64,000 bases of DNA from UBA4427 sp045106235 (GCA_045106235.1 JBGCEJ010000008.1:124001-188000); one strand, 5' to 3'. Shown: positions 41,708 to 51,073, counted from the stretch's first letter. Notes: a model not told the origin generated them from the letters alone. A program made the numbers and translations.

Positions 41708-42361
41708 ATGAGTCCGCGCCCCTTTGAACGTCCTGCCACCATTGCTCTGCCCAAAACGGAAGGTTTGCCTGAAGGCGCTTCCTTGGAAGGGCTTTGGCTG
41801 CCTGCGCGGAGCGATGATGAGCCTCTGGGCGGCGCGGTCGTCGCCCCGCCTCATCCCTTAATGGGGGGCAGCATGGACTCCCCGGTCACGACCGAAATCG
41901 CCATGGCCCTCAGCGATTCGGAGCGGGTTGCTGTTCGGTTCAACTGGCGCGGCGTGGGCGCGAGTGCGGGCGTCCCGTCGGGTGAAGTGGGCGATGCGGA
42001 TCAAGACTACCGGGCTTGCCTCGAATTTACGGAAGAAAGCGTTGAAGGCCCGCTGCTTGCGGCAGGGTACTCATGGGGCGCTTTGGCGGCTGCGCGTGTG
42101 GGCGTCGGGGCGAGTCGCGTGCGGAGGCTCGTGTTAGTCGCACCCCCGCCCGGGATGCTTGATTCCGCGGCTTTGGCAGCAAGCGGCATGAAGATGCTCT
42201 TTATCGCGGGCGATCAGGATAGCTACGTACCACTCGATGAACTCCGAGCGTGCGTTGCGGAGATCCCGGATGCGTCGCTGGTCGTGCTGCCGGAGGTCGA
42301 CCATTTCTTCATGCGCGGCCTGGCGGAGGTCGGGCGCAGCGTGCGCGATTGGCTCGCTTGA
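41708..42361 (+). CDS. Alpha/beta hydrolase
   Basis: A 217-residue hydrolase. The oxyanion region is VVAPPHPLMGGSMDSPV, the nucleophile elbow AGYSWGALAAARV (Ser in GYSWG), the acid is in FIAGDQDSYVPLDEL and the catalytic His in VLPEVDHFFMRG, a full Ser-Asp-His triad. The sequence is close to small KANL3/Tex30-like or CocE-like hydrolases with substrate unknown. ATG 41708 follows GACGGG. It lies convergent to the histidine kinase gene; a tandem 10-bp repeat lies between them. Confidence 0.88.
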   Translation: MSPRPFERPATIALPKTEGLPEGASLEGLWLPARSDDEPLGGAVVAPPHPLMGGSMDSPVTTEIAMALSDSERVAVRFNWRGVGASAGVPSGEVGDADQDYRACLEFTEESVEGPLLAAGYSWGALAAARVGVGASRVRRLVLVAPPPGMLDSAALAASGMKMLFIAGDQDSYVPLDELRACVAEIPDASLVVLPEVDHFFMRGLAEVGRSVRDWLA

Positions 42362-42370
42362 GCGCTGTTC

Positions 42371-42441
42371 GGCGCAGTTCGGAGCTCGCCGGAGTTCGCC
42401 GGGGTTACTAGGCCGCCGTTAGTCGGCGTTAGCCGGCGCTA
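42371..42441. repeat. Degenerate 10-bp tandem repeat between convergent genes
   Basis: About seven units of a 10-base repeat (consensus near GTTmGCCGGm) occupy the gap between the hydrolase and histidine kinase stops: GAGCTCGCCG, GAGTTCGCCG, GGGTTACTAG, GCCGCCGTTA, GTCGGCGTTA, GCCGGCGCTA. The last unit includes the kinase TAG stop. Confidence 0.65.
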
Positions 42442-43752
42442 GTAAGCGATCGGGAGTTCGACGCGAACGCAGGCGCCGCCCTGCTTGCGATTGGCGGCGG
42501 CGATGCGGCCGCCAGAGTCTTCAGCGATGCGCTTGCAGATCGCGAGTCCGAGTCCGCCGGCGCCTTCGCTGCGGCTGGTCCAGAAGGGTTCGAAAAGTCG
42601 GTCGCCAACCGCGGGGTCGAGCCCCGGGCCATCGTCCTCGACGCGAAGCTCGAGATGATTCGCGGTATCCGGGCTCCAGTCCGCGACGAGGCGTATGCGT
42701 CCGCCCGTTGGAGTGACCTGGGTCGCGTTCAGCAGCAGGTTAAGGAGAAGCTGCCTCAGGGCATCGTCGGAAAGAGCGAGGGCGGGAAGCTCTGGCCGGA
42801 TCTCTGTCTCAAGCTCGATTCCGCGCTCTCGGCATCGATAGGTCAGGAGCTGGATTGTGGTCTCAACGGCATCAGCGATCCGTCCCCCTTCACCCTCATC
42901 GGCGGTGGACCTGGGGCGGGCATGTCGGAGCAGATCGTCGAGCATGCGTTCCAGGCGCCGGACTTCTTCGCCGACGAGGTTGCGGAAATCGCCGTGGAAC
43001 TCGGGATCATCGAGTCGGTCTGGAAGCAGCTGCAGGAAAGTCTTCACCGACACGAGGGGGTTGCGCACTTCATGGACGATTTCGGAAACGAGGCCACCGA
43101 GGGCAGCCAGACGATCAAGGCGCTGGACCGCGCTGTCGAGCTGGCCGAGGCGTTCCACCGCAAGATTGGTTGAAATTGAGTGGGAGAGTTTGGTGGCGAC
43201 TTCGCCGAGGACGGCCACGGTCCGAGGCCGCAAAGGTCGCGTCGCCTGATCCGTGAGTTTCTCGGGAAAGACGAGCAGGACTGCCGAGGCGCCGCCGCTT
43301 CGCCCGCCGACCGGCGCCACTGCGCTTACGCCTTGCGCTGCGAGTGCCTTCAGATTGACGGAAAGGTCGCCTTCCGTGAGCCGTGTGACGCGCTCGAGAG
43401 AGGCGAGGGAGTCGAAGAATTCCGGTGAAGGCTCGACGCGCCGTCCCGCTTCGGCGGGCTGTGCGCCTAAGACCCGAGGTCCCCCATCGGGATGATTTGC
43501 CCACGCGACCGCGGCACCAACGCCTTCCTGCCGAACGAGTCGAAGCAGGCCCTTCATGAGCAGCGTTTGGCCTTCTGTCCCAACGGATTCAGGCGCGCCC
43601 TCAGCGGGAAGGAGGAGCGCATCCAGCAATGCATCTTCCGCGGCTCGGCGGCGATCGGCCGCGCGCTCGGAATGATGCCGCCTCTCTCCGATTTCGCCGA
43701 TCGCGCGCGCAATCGTACCCGCGCGCGAGCTGGTATTCGCGTGTTCCCCCAT
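42439..43752 (-). CDS. Soluble sensor histidine kinase
   Basis: A 437-residue kinase with no membrane segment. The N-terminal ~220 residues resemble a GAF-type sensor (GVGAAVAWANHPDGGPRVLG, SAVAPVGGRSGGASAVLLVF). The H-box is SEIVHEVRNPLVSVKTFLQL, followed by the ATPase N-box LLNLLLNATQVTPTGGRIRL, DDGPGLDPA (G1) and GGLGLAICKRIAEDSGG (G2). No response regulator is adjacent; the nearest NtrC-type regulator is about 4 kb away. The start ATG 43752 is chosen over 43776, whose extra residues look non-native. It could act alone or with a distant partner. Confidence 0.9.
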   Translation of the reverse strand: MGEHANTSSRAGTIARAIGEIGERRHHSERAADRRRAAEDALLDALLLPAEGAPESVGTEGQTLLMKGLLRLVRQEGVGAAVAWANHPDGGPRVLGAQPAEAGRRVEPSPEFFDSLASLERVTRLTEGDLSVNLKALAAQGVSAVAPVGGRSGGASAVLLVFPEKLTDQATRPLRPRTVAVLGEVATKLSHSISTNLAVERLGQLDSAVQRLDRLAALGGLVSEIVHEVRNPLVSVKTFLQLLPDRLDDPEFHGDFRNLVGEEVRRLERMLDDLLRHARPRSTADEGEGGRIADAVETTIQLLTYRCRERGIELETEIRPELPALALSDDALRQLLLNLLLNATQVTPTGGRIRLVADWSPDTANHLELRVEDDGPGLDPAVGDRLFEPFWTSRSEGAGGLGLAICKRIAEDSGGRIAAANRKQGGACVRVELPIAY

Positions 43753-43811
43753 GGGACAGGTGGTACTTGATCTCACTGCGGGCTGTCAATCGGGCGAAGC
43801 GGATTGGCGGA

Positions 43812-46472
43812 CTAGAAAATGTCGTCTCGCGCGGCTTGCTTCGTCTTTTTGGTCTCGGTCTCTTCGGTGAAGGTCTTCACCGGAGCCGTCCCTTCGAGGA
43901 AGGGTTGGAAGTAGGCGTCTTCCGTGTTTGCGCCTGCCAAAAGTCCCGATGCGCGGTCAACGCGCTGGAATTCGATGTGGTCCGGGACTCGGAAATCACG
44001 TCGCGGAAAAGGGGCGAGTGCGGTTTTCATGTACTCGCCCCAGATCGGCAGGGCCGTCTTGCCGCCACTCTCGCCGTAGCCGAGCACATGATTGTCATCA
44101 TGTCCCACCCAGACACCCGTTGTGAGTTCGGGGGAGAAGCCCATGAACCACGCGTCCGAGTAATCGTTCGTTGTTCCCGTCTTGCCCGCGAGGGTGCGGC
44201 CGAGGGCGCGGAGGCGCGCGCCGGTGCCTTCTTGAACAACCGCGCGGAGTAGGTCCGAAACAAGGTAGGCATCCGCCGGCGAAATGATCTGCTGGGTCGG
44301 CATGATCTCGGAATCCGGATAGCTCTCTTCGCGCGCTTCGCCGGGCTTGGCGAGGGGCTTCAGAATCGGCGGCGGGATATCGCCCAGGGGCACATCGCTG
44401 AGCAAGACATTTCCGTCTCGGTCCGTGACCTGCTTAATGAAGCGCGGAATCACGCGACTGCCACCGCGGGGATACACGGCGTAGGCTCGGGTGAGTTCAA
44501 GAAGCGTCACGCTGCTCGAGCCGAGAGCGAGGGAGAGGTCTGCGGAGAGCGGCGCCTGGATTCCGAAACGACGTGCGTAGTCGATGACATAACGGACGCC
44601 GAGATCCCTGAAGAGGTGGACCGTCGCGTTATTGATCGATTTTTTAAGCGCATCGCGCATGGTCATCGGACCGTAAAATTTCCGCCCGTAATTGCGGGGG
44701 GCCCAAACGAATCCGCTCGCAGGATCGGTGTAGACGACGGGGCGATCGATCAAGGTGGAGACGGGGGTGTAGCCGCGAGTGAGCGCTGCGCCGTAGATGA
44801 AGGGCTTGAAGGCGGAGCCGGGCTGACGCTGGGCCTGGACGGCGCGGTTGAATTCGCTGCGCGCGAAATCGTATCCGCCGACCATCGCGATCACATCGCC
44901 GCTCTTATTGTCGAGGGAAAGCAGAGCCCCTTCCGCCGTCGGTTCCTGCCAAATCGTGAGACGCGGCTCGATCTCGCCGTCGTCGTTCTTTTTGGGCGCC
45001 TTCGGGTCGGGGAGCCGTACGAACTGTGCGACATCGCCGACGCGGAAGATGGAGGTGATTTTCTCGACTGCGCGTGGTCGGGTCTCGAGGTTGGGCTTCC
45101 GTGCCCAATCGTTGTCCGAGAGACTGGCGAGTCCTTCGAGGCCTTCGCCGAAGCCGATGCGCGCGATCTTCTTCTTTGAACTGACCGAAAGCACGACGCC
45201 TTCGAGAGGCGCTTTGAAGGGGACGGAGTAGATGATCTCCGTTGCGGGCTTGGCGTCGCTTGCGGCTGCCGCGGCTGATGCGGAAGTCGCGCTCGCCGCC
45301 CCGCTGCCTGTATCCGCCGCGTCTGCGGAAGTTGCGGTTTCGTCACCCGCGGCGGCCACGTGGGGAAGCCCGTCGGGGTTCCGCTGCGACTGCTGCGTTT
45401 CGGATTCGATTTCTTTGGCGTCGAAGGTCTTTCGATTGGTCTCAGCAAGGGTCTCGAGCTCGGTCCCGAGCGCGTCCTTTGCGACCTTGCGGATCGGACC
45501 GCGGTAGCCGCGGCGATGATCGTGTTCGACCAGGCCGTTTTGGACGGCCTGCCTTGCAGCGTGCTGCAGGCTGACATCGAGGGTGGTGTCGATGCGGAGT
45601 CCGTCGTTCAGGATCTGTTCGCTGTCGAGCTTCTCGAAGAGCAAGCGCCGGACTTCTTCGGTGAAGTAGCCCGCAACTTCGATGTTCTTGCGGTCGTCGT
45701 GTTCTTTGATCTCGGGCGGCGACGCGAGCTCTGCGCGGTAAACCGATTCCTCGACGTAGCCGTCGGCGAACATCCGACCTAACACGTACTTGCGGCGAGT
45801 TTCAGCGGCCTCGGGATTTCGGTTCGGGTCGTACGCGCTAGGCCTTTGAGGCAAGCCAGCGAGCAGCGCGGCTTCCGAGACCGTGAGGTCCTTTGCGTCC
45901 TTGCCGTAATAGGCGCGGGCGGCCTGGCCTATGCCCCAGGCGGCGTTGCCGAAGTAGATTTGGTTTAAGTAGAGATAGAGAATCTCGTCCTTGGAAAAAT
46001 ACTGTTCGATCTGTCGGGCGAGGATGATCTCGCGCAGCTTGCGCTTGTAGGTTCGCTCGGGGGTGAGGAGCAGACTCTTCACCATCTGCTGAGTGATCGT
46101 ACTCGCGCCCTGGGTGATTTCGCCTTCCTGGAAATTGGCGAGGGCGGCCCGGATGATCGACACGTAGTCGACGCCGCCATGCTCGTAGAAATCCCCGTCT
46201 TCCGCAGCGACGAAGGCATGCTGCACGTGGCGAGGAATCTCATCGATCGGGACAAGCCTACGCTGTTCTGTGTAGTACTCGCCAATGAGTAAGCCGTTCC
46301 GGTCGTAGACTTCGCTGACGACGGGCGGGTTATAATCATCAAGACTGGTGAAGTCCGGGAGATCGCGAATTAGGAGCGCGTAGACAGCCCACGCCCCAAT
46401 TCCCGCGCAGACGGCGAGAAAGAGCAGGACGCCCAGCGCGATCCGAATCCCCCCAGACCGGAATAAAGCCAT
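43812..46472 (-). CDS. mrcA: Bifunctional penicillin-binding protein 1A
   Basis: An 886-residue class A PBP. A signal anchor (IALGVLLFLAVCAGIGAWAV) precedes the GT51 glycosyltransferase (FVAAEDGDFYEHGGVDY, GASTITQQMVKSLLL, RKLREIILARQIEQYFSK) and the transpeptidase with SxxK in GSAFKPFIYGAAL, SxN in SINNA and KTG in GKTGTTNDYSDAWFMG. Between them lies an insertion with a 45-residue Ala/Ser/Asp low-complexity run, probably a flexible part of the OB-type domain. It polymerises and cross-links peptidoglycan. The start is ATG 46472, divergent from gshB. Confidence 0.94.
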   Translation of the reverse strand: MALFRSGGIRIALGVLLFLAVCAGIGAWAVYALLIRDLPDFTSLDDYNPPVVSEVYDRNGLLIGEYYTEQRRLVPIDEIPRHVQHAFVAAEDGDFYEHGGVDYVSIIRAALANFQEGEITQGASTITQQMVKSLLLTPERTYKRKLREIILARQIEQYFSKDEILYLYLNQIYFGNAAWGIGQAARAYYGKDAKDLTVSEAALLAGLPQRPSAYDPNRNPEAAETRRKYVLGRMFADGYVEESVYRAELASPPEIKEHDDRKNIEVAGYFTEEVRRLLFEKLDSEQILNDGLRIDTTLDVSLQHAARQAVQNGLVEHDHRRGYRGPIRKVAKDALGTELETLAETNRKTFDAKEIESETQQSQRNPDGLPHVAAAGDETATSADAADTGSGAASATSASAAAAASDAKPATEIIYSVPFKAPLEGVVLSVSSKKKIARIGFGEGLEGLASLSDNDWARKPNLETRPRAVEKITSIFRVGDVAQFVRLPDPKAPKKNDDGEIEPRLTIWQEPTAEGALLSLDNKSGDVIAMVGGYDFARSEFNRAVQAQRQPGSAFKPFIYGAALTRGYTPVSTLIDRPVVYTDPASGFVWAPRNYGRKFYGPMTMRDALKKSINNATVHLFRDLGVRYVIDYARRFGIQAPLSADLSLALGSSSVTLLELTRAYAVYPRGGSRVIPRFIKQVTDRDGNVLLSDVPLGDIPPPILKPLAKPGEAREESYPDSEIMPTQQIISPADAYLVSDLLRAVVQEGTGARLRALGRTLAGKTGTTNDYSDAWFMGFSPELTTGVWVGHDDNHVLGYGESGGKTALPIWGEYMKTALAPFPRRDFRVPDHIEFQRVDRASGLLAGANTEDAYFQPFLEGTAPVKTFTEETETKKTKQAARDDIF

Positions 46473-46629
46473 GTGTTCTCCGAAGCTCAGAACCTAGCCG
46501 ACGCGATCGCCCATGCGCTACCGATTGGGCCCTGTCCGGGTCCGCGGGCGAGTCACGTCGTTTTTCGCGTATCGTCCTGCGACCCAATCAAGTGAAGAGA
46601 AGACACCTGCTCTTCTCGCGGAGTTCGCC

Positions 46630-47601
46630 ATGTCCCCCTCGGCCGCCGGTACATCCCTCACAATCGCTTTCGTCATGGATCCCGTGGAGAATGAATCTCT
46701 GGAGGGCTCCACGACGATCGTATTCATGCGGGAGGCTCAGGAGCGCGGGCATACCGTCCTTTACATTGATCCCGATGACTTGGAGATCGATTCGGGCCGG
46801 GTTCGGGCCATGGCGACGCCGATTCGGCTGCATCTTGACCGGGAGGACGCGATCGAGCGCGGAGAAACGCGGGTTTACGATTTCGACAAAGAAATCGACG
46901 TCGCGTTTCAGCGGAAAGACCCCCCGGTCGATCGGGATTTTATCGTCGCGACCCAAATTTTGGACGTTTGCCGCGAAACCCTGGTCCTGAACAAGCCCGA
47001 GGCGGTCATCGCCTTCAACGAAAAGCTCCTCGCCACGCAGTTCCCGGACCTGATGCCGGCGACGCGGGTGACGCGCCGAATGTCCGAGCTGCGGGCGTTT
47101 ATGGCGGAGCAGGGCGGTCAGATGATCGTGAAGCCCTTGGACGGGAAGGGCGGCGAAGGCATCTTCCACTTGGTTGAGGACGACCGGAATCTCAGCTCGA
47201 TTTTGGAGCAATCCACCGAGTTCGGGACCCGTTCGATCATGGCGCAGCAATACGTTCCCGCGATCCGGCAGGGTGATAAGCGCATCTTGCTTCTTGAGGG
47301 CGAGCCGATCGGGGCCGTCCTCCGCGTTCCTGAGGAGCAGGAGGCCCGCGCCAATTTCCACGCCGGAGGCAACGCCAAGCAGGCCCCTCTCGACGAAACG
47401 GACAAGAAAATCATCGCCCAGGTGGGTCCCTTCCTGAAAAAGCACGGTCTTTTCTTCGTCGGGATCGACGTGATCGGCGGACTCCTCACCGAGATCAACG
47501 TGACCAGCCCGACGGGCGTCCAGGAGATCAACCGACTCGACGGTGTGAAGCTCGAGGCCGTCGTGATGGACCGGACCGAGGCGCTCGTCGCGGCGCGCTG
47601 A
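46630..47601 (+). CDS. gshB: Glutathione synthetase
   Basis: A 323-residue ATP-grasp enzyme with the prokaryotic GshB layout: LTIAFVMDPVENESLEGSTT at the start, FQRKDPPVDRDFI (the substrate-binding RKDPP motif), MIVKPLDGKGGEGIFHL (ATP-grasp glycine loop) and VGIDVIGGLLTEINVTSPTG (metal and gamma-glutamylcysteine site). It joins gamma-glutamylcysteine and glycine. ATG 46630 follows GCGGAG at good spacing; upstream in-frame codons are unlikely. GshA is not in the window. It sits directly before the NtrC-type regulator, 27 bases away. Confidence 0.94.
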   Translation: MSPSAAGTSLTIAFVMDPVENESLEGSTTIVFMREAQERGHTVLYIDPDDLEIDSGRVRAMATPIRLHLDREDAIERGETRVYDFDKEIDVAFQRKDPPVDRDFIVATQILDVCRETLVLNKPEAVIAFNEKLLATQFPDLMPATRVTRRMSELRAFMAEQGGQMIVKPLDGKGGEGIFHLVEDDRNLSSILEQSTEFGTRSIMAQQYVPAIRQGDKRILLLEGEPIGAVLRVPEEQEARANFHAGGNAKQAPLDETDKKIIAQVGPFLKKHGLFFVGIDVIGGLLTEINVTSPTGVQEINRLDGVKLEAVVMDRTEALVAAR

Positions 47602-47628
47602 TCCGCCCCCTGCGTTACCGTCTCCCGC

Positions 47629-49263
47629 ATGGCAGGCATCGAGGGCGCACGACCGACCGACGATACCCGCCGCTACGGGATCCTGTGTGTCGACGACGAG
47701 GATGCGATCCTCGAATCGCTTGAACTGACCCTCGGCGGCGAATACCGCGTGTTTACGGCCACGAGCGGCGAGCAGGGCCTCGAAATTCTCGACCGCGAAG
47801 AGATCGCGCTGATCATTTCGGATCAGGTCATGCCCGGGATGAACGGTGTCGAATTTTTCGAGCGGGTCATCGAGCGCAATCCCCGCGCCATTCGGATGAT
47901 GCTGACGGGGTACGCGGATATGCCCGCGCTGATTCGGGCGATCAATGATGGCCGGATCTACCGCTATATCCCGAAGCCCTGGGAGCCCGATGATCTGCGC
48001 ATCGCGGTGAAGCGCGGACTCGAGGTTTTCGAGCTTTCGAGCGAGAACGCAGAGCTCACGGCGGAGCTGGCCCAGGCAAACGAGCGGCTGCGCGCCGAGA
48101 ATCTCTATCTGCGGCGCGAAGTCGAGGCGCGGTACTCCTTTGAAGGGATTATCGGGGACGCCCCGGCGATGCAGAAGGTTTTTGACGTGACCGAGAAGGT
48201 CGCCCAGACCGACGCGACGGTGCTCGTGACCGGGGAGACCGGGACGGGGAAGGATCTCCTCGCTCGGGCGATTCACTACTCGGGCCCGCGCAAGGACAAG
48301 CGCTTCGTGGCGCAGAACTGTGGAGCGCTGCCGGATACGCTGCTCGAAAGCGAGCTTTTCGGGCATAAGCGGGGCTCGTTTACCGGAGCCCATGCGGACA
48401 AGAAGGGACTCTTCGAGCTGGCCGACGGCGGCACGATCTTCCTCGACGAAATCGGCGAGACCGAGCCCGGGATGCAGGTCCGGCTTCTTCGAGTGCTGCA
48501 GGACGGCGAGATTCGGCCCTTGGGTTCGTCCGAGACGATTACGGTGGATGTCCGTGTGGTAGGCGCGACGAATAAGGATCTTAAGAAGCTGGTCGAGGAG
48601 GGGCGCTTTCGCGAGGACCTCTACTACCGGCTCCGGGTGGTTGAGATCGAGCTGCCGCCGCTTCGCGATCGCAGCTCGGATATTCCTGCGATGGCGCATC
48701 ATTTTCTGGATACCTCCGCTGCGAAGATGAAGCGCGAGCTCAAGGGCTTCTCGAACGCGGCCATGGATCGGCTCGTGGCCTACGCCTGGCCCGGGAACGT
48801 GCGAGAGCTGGCGAACGAGATCGAGCGAATCGCGGCACTCGCGGGTTCCGAGGAGACGATCGGGCTCGATCAACTCTCGGAGCATGTGCGGGGCGCTTCG
48901 TCGCGAGCGGCGATAGCGAGTGATTCCCCGGGGCGGGCGCAGGGAGCCACAGCGCTTGGCGGCGGCGGCGCGGCCGGACTACCCGGCTTTGCGGCGGGCG
49001 TGGGCGCGGGAATCGGCGAGATCGCCGACTGGGATCTGAACCGCTCAGTGGACTCGCTGAAGCGAAACATGCTGATCGCGGCTGTACAGGCTGCAGGAAG
49101 CAAGAGTCGGGCGGCCGAGAAGTTGGGCATTCCGCGCCAATCTCTCCAGAAGATGGTGAAGCGACTCGAGATTTCGGAAGCGGAGCTGCAGGCGCCGCTT
49201 GCGGCGGATGCAGCGGTCTCCGACGGGGACACGCCCCCGAAAGCCACGTCCGAAACTGGCTGA
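47629..49263 (+). CDS. NtrC-family sigma-54-dependent response regulator
   Basis: A 544-residue three-domain regulator. The receiver has the acidic pocket CVDDEDA, phospho-acceptor D65 in IISDQVMPGMNG, T in MMLTGYAD and K in YIPKPWEPDD. The AAA+ domain has Walker A GETGTGKDLLARAIHYSG (near 201) and Walker B GTIFLDEIGE. The sigma-54 contact loop reads GSFTGA rather than GAFTGA (near 249). The C-terminal Fis helix-turn-helix is SKSRAAEKLGIPRQSLQKMV. It would activate sigma-54 promoters once phosphorylated, possibly by the soluble kinase at 42.4 kb (inference). An Ala/Gly linker precedes the HTH. Confidence 0.93.
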   Translation: MAGIEGARPTDDTRRYGILCVDDEDAILESLELTLGGEYRVFTATSGEQGLEILDREEIALIISDQVMPGMNGVEFFERVIERNPRAIRMMLTGYADMPALIRAINDGRIYRYIPKPWEPDDLRIAVKRGLEVFELSSENAELTAELAQANERLRAENLYLRREVEARYSFEGIIGDAPAMQKVFDVTEKVAQTDATVLVTGETGTGKDLLARAIHYSGPRKDKRFVAQNCGALPDTLLESELFGHKRGSFTGAHADKKGLFELADGGTIFLDEIGETEPGMQVRLLRVLQDGEIRPLGSSETITVDVRVVGATNKDLKKLVEEGRFREDLYYRLRVVEIELPPLRDRSSDIPAMAHHFLDTSAAKMKRELKGFSNAAMDRLVAYAWPGNVRELANEIERIAALAGSEETIGLDQLSEHVRGASSRAAIASDSPGRAQGATALGGGGAAGLPGFAAGVGAGIGEIADWDLNRSVDSLKRNMLIAAVQAAGSKSRAAEKLGIPRQSLQKMVKRLEISEAELQAPLAADAAVSDGDTPPKATSETG

Positions 49264-49277
49264 ATCCGTCGCGGATT
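49263..49277. terminator. AATCCG-TCG-CGGATT hairpin after the NtrC-type gene
   Basis: AATCCG (49263-49268) pairs with CGGATT (49272-49277) over a TCG loop, immediately after the stop codon. There is only a weak A/T run behind it, so termination is uncertain. Confidence 0.35.
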
Positions 49278-49326
49278 GCCGCAAAAATTCGGTTCGAGTG
49301 TCGGCGGCCTCGGGTATTATCGGGAG

Positions 49327-49863
49327 ATGGAAGCCTTCTCCGCCACGCGTTTCGATTCCCCGATCGGTTCACTCCGCATCGTCCGCAGCGAGAAGGGGCT
49401 CGTCTACGTCGAGCTGCCCCATCAAAACGGGCGCGGCTTTGCGGGCTGGAAGCAGACCCACGCGGCGGACGCCAAGGTCGTCGAAAGCCGCGAGAAGCAG
49501 GACGATGCTGTCGACCAGCTCCTCGAATACACGGCCGGCGAGCGCCATGAGTTCAGCCTCGATCTCGATATCCGCGCCACGCCCTTTCAGCGCGCGGTCT
49601 ACGAGCAGGTCGCGAAAATCGGCTACGGCGAAACGCTCTCCTACTCGGATATCGCGAACGCAATGGACAACCCGAAAGCGGTCCGCGCCGTAGGCGCTGC
49701 AAACGGCGCGAATCCCATTCCCCTGATCGTCCCCTGCCACAGGGTCATCGCCCGCGGCGGCGCACTCCAGGGTTATGCCGGCGGCCTCGATCTCAAGGCG
49801 CGGCTCCTCGCCATGGAGTCGGCGCTGCCCGACGCCTCGCCCCAGCAGGAACGGCTTTTTTAA
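49327..49863 (+). CDS. ogt: Methylated-DNA--protein-cysteine methyltransferase
   Basis: A 178-residue O6-alkylguanine repair protein. The active-site motif is IPLIVPCHRVIARGGALQGY with the acceptor C137, and the DNA-binding half has TPFQRAVYEQVAKIGYGETL, SYSDIANAMDNPKAVRAVG and AANGANP, the standard Ogt/Ada C-terminal path. It transfers an alkyl group from O6-alkylguanine to the Cys in a suicide reaction. ATG 49327 is preferred over an earlier frame start at 49276. It is convergent with the transsulfuration-enzyme gene; their stops are one base apart. Confidence 0.92.
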   Translation: MEAFSATRFDSPIGSLRIVRSEKGLVYVELPHQNGRGFAGWKQTHAADAKVVESREKQDDAVDQLLEYTAGERHEFSLDLDIRATPFQRAVYEQVAKIGYGETLSYSDIANAMDNPKAVRAVGAANGANPIPLIVPCHRVIARGGALQGYAGGLDLKARLLAMESALPDASPQQERLF

Positions 49864-49864
49864 T

Positions 49865-51073
49865 TTAGATCTTCGCGAGCGCCTGCTCAATATCCGCGAT
49901 GATATCGTCCGCGTTCTCGATCCCGCAGGCATAACGCACAAGGCTGTCCGTGATGCCGAGCTTGGCTCGTTCTTCTGGCGACTTGTCCCAAAACGACATC
50001 GTGATCGGGAGTTCGATCAAGCTCTCGACGCCGCCGAGGCTGGGCGCCTGGTACGGGATGTTTGTCGCGTCGATGAAGCGCATGGCGCCGGCGAGGTCCG
50101 TGTCGATTTCGAAGGTGACGACGCCGCCGCAGCCCTTCATGATGCGCTGTGCGACTTCGTAGTCGGGATGGCTCTTAAGTCCCGGGTAGAAGACTTTGCT
50201 GATTTTGGGGTGGGACTCGAGGTAGGACGCGAGGGCGAGGCCGTTCGCGTTATGCCGCTCCATGCGGATGTCGAGGGTCTTGATGCCGCGCAGGAGCAGC
50301 CATGCGGCATGGGCATCGATGATCCCGCCGAGAACGCCTAAAGCCTTGCGGACGGGTTCGACGAGTTCGGTCGGTCCCGTTAGGGTGCCTGCGAGGAGGT
50401 CGTTATGTCCGCCGAGGTATTTCGTGGCGCTATGGATGATCAAGTCGGCGCCGTCCTCGAGCGCTCGATGGTTCGAGGGCGTTGCGAAGGTGGAGTCGAT
50501 GATGACCTTGACATCTTTTTCGTGGGCGGCCTTGGTGAAGGCGGGCACGTCGATGACCCGGAGGTAGGGGTTGGTCGGCGATTCGGTGAAGAACATTTTT
50601 GTGTTCGGCCGGATCGCGTCTTTGAAGGCTTGGAGGTTGCTCGGTTCGATGACCGTGGTTTCAACGCCCATGCGCGAGAGGAATTGCTCGATGAATTGGC
50701 GCGTGCGCCGATAGCAATCACTCGTGACGATGAGGTGGGAGCCTTGCGGGAGGAGGGCCATGAAGGTCGTGGTGGCGGCGCACATGCCCGAGGCGAAGAG
50801 GACGGTTTCTTCGCCGCCTTCGAGGGCGCTGATCTTGCGCTCGACGGCGCCCCAGGTGGGGTTGCCGTAGCGGCCGTATTCTTCGCGGTCGCTCTTGCCT
50901 TCCTGGTAGTCCGTCACTTCTTTCGAGTTGCGGAACCAGAACGTAGAGGTCTGGTAGATCGGCGTGGTGATCGCGTTGGCTTCTTGCTGGCGGAGTTCGC
51001 CGGCGTGGACGGAGCTGGTCGCGGTGCCGCGATTGGTGGGTTCCTGCGGAATTTCGTTCGATGAATCGGACAT
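49865..51073 (-). CDS. Cystathionine gamma-synthase-type PLP enzyme
   Basis: A 402-residue Cys/Met metabolism PLP enzyme. Family marks include TTPIYQTSTFWF, YGRYGNPTWGAVERKISALE, FASGMCAATTTFMALL, DSTFATPSNHRALEDGADLI and the PLP-lysine in SATKYLGGHNDLLAGTL. The order and length match cystathionine gamma-synthase or O-acetyl/succinyl-homoserine sulfhydrylase; the plant-type GDLSTTVH-like region was not traced, so the exact reaction is open. ATG 51073 follows AAAGGCGAC. It works in methionine or cysteine synthesis. Transcribed alone, divergent from the LOG gene. Confidence 0.9.
   Translation of the reverse strand: MSDSSNEIPQEPTNRGTATSSVHAGELRQQEANAITTPIYQTSTFWFRNSKEVTDYQEGKSDREEYGRYGNPTWGAVERKISALEGGEETVLFASGMCAATTTFMALLPQGSHLIVTSDCYRRTRQFIEQFLSRMGVETTVIEPSNLQAFKDAIRPNTKMFFTESPTNPYLRVIDVPAFTKAAHEKDVKVIIDSTFATPSNHRALEDGADLIIHSATKYLGGHNDLLAGTLTGPTELVEPVRKALGVLGGIIDAHAAWLLLRGIKTLDIRMERHNANGLALASYLESHPKISKVFYPGLKSHPDYEVAQRIMKGCGGVVTFEIDTDLAGAMRFIDATNIPYQAPSLGGVESLIELPITMSFWDKSPEERAKLGITDSLVRYACGIENADDIIADIEQALAKI

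Noticed and set aside
46588..48885. A very long open frame antisense to gshB and the NtrC-type regulator
   Set aside because: Its translation has no family motif, while the plus strand in the same place encodes two complete, motif-perfect proteins. High GC creates long antisense frames.
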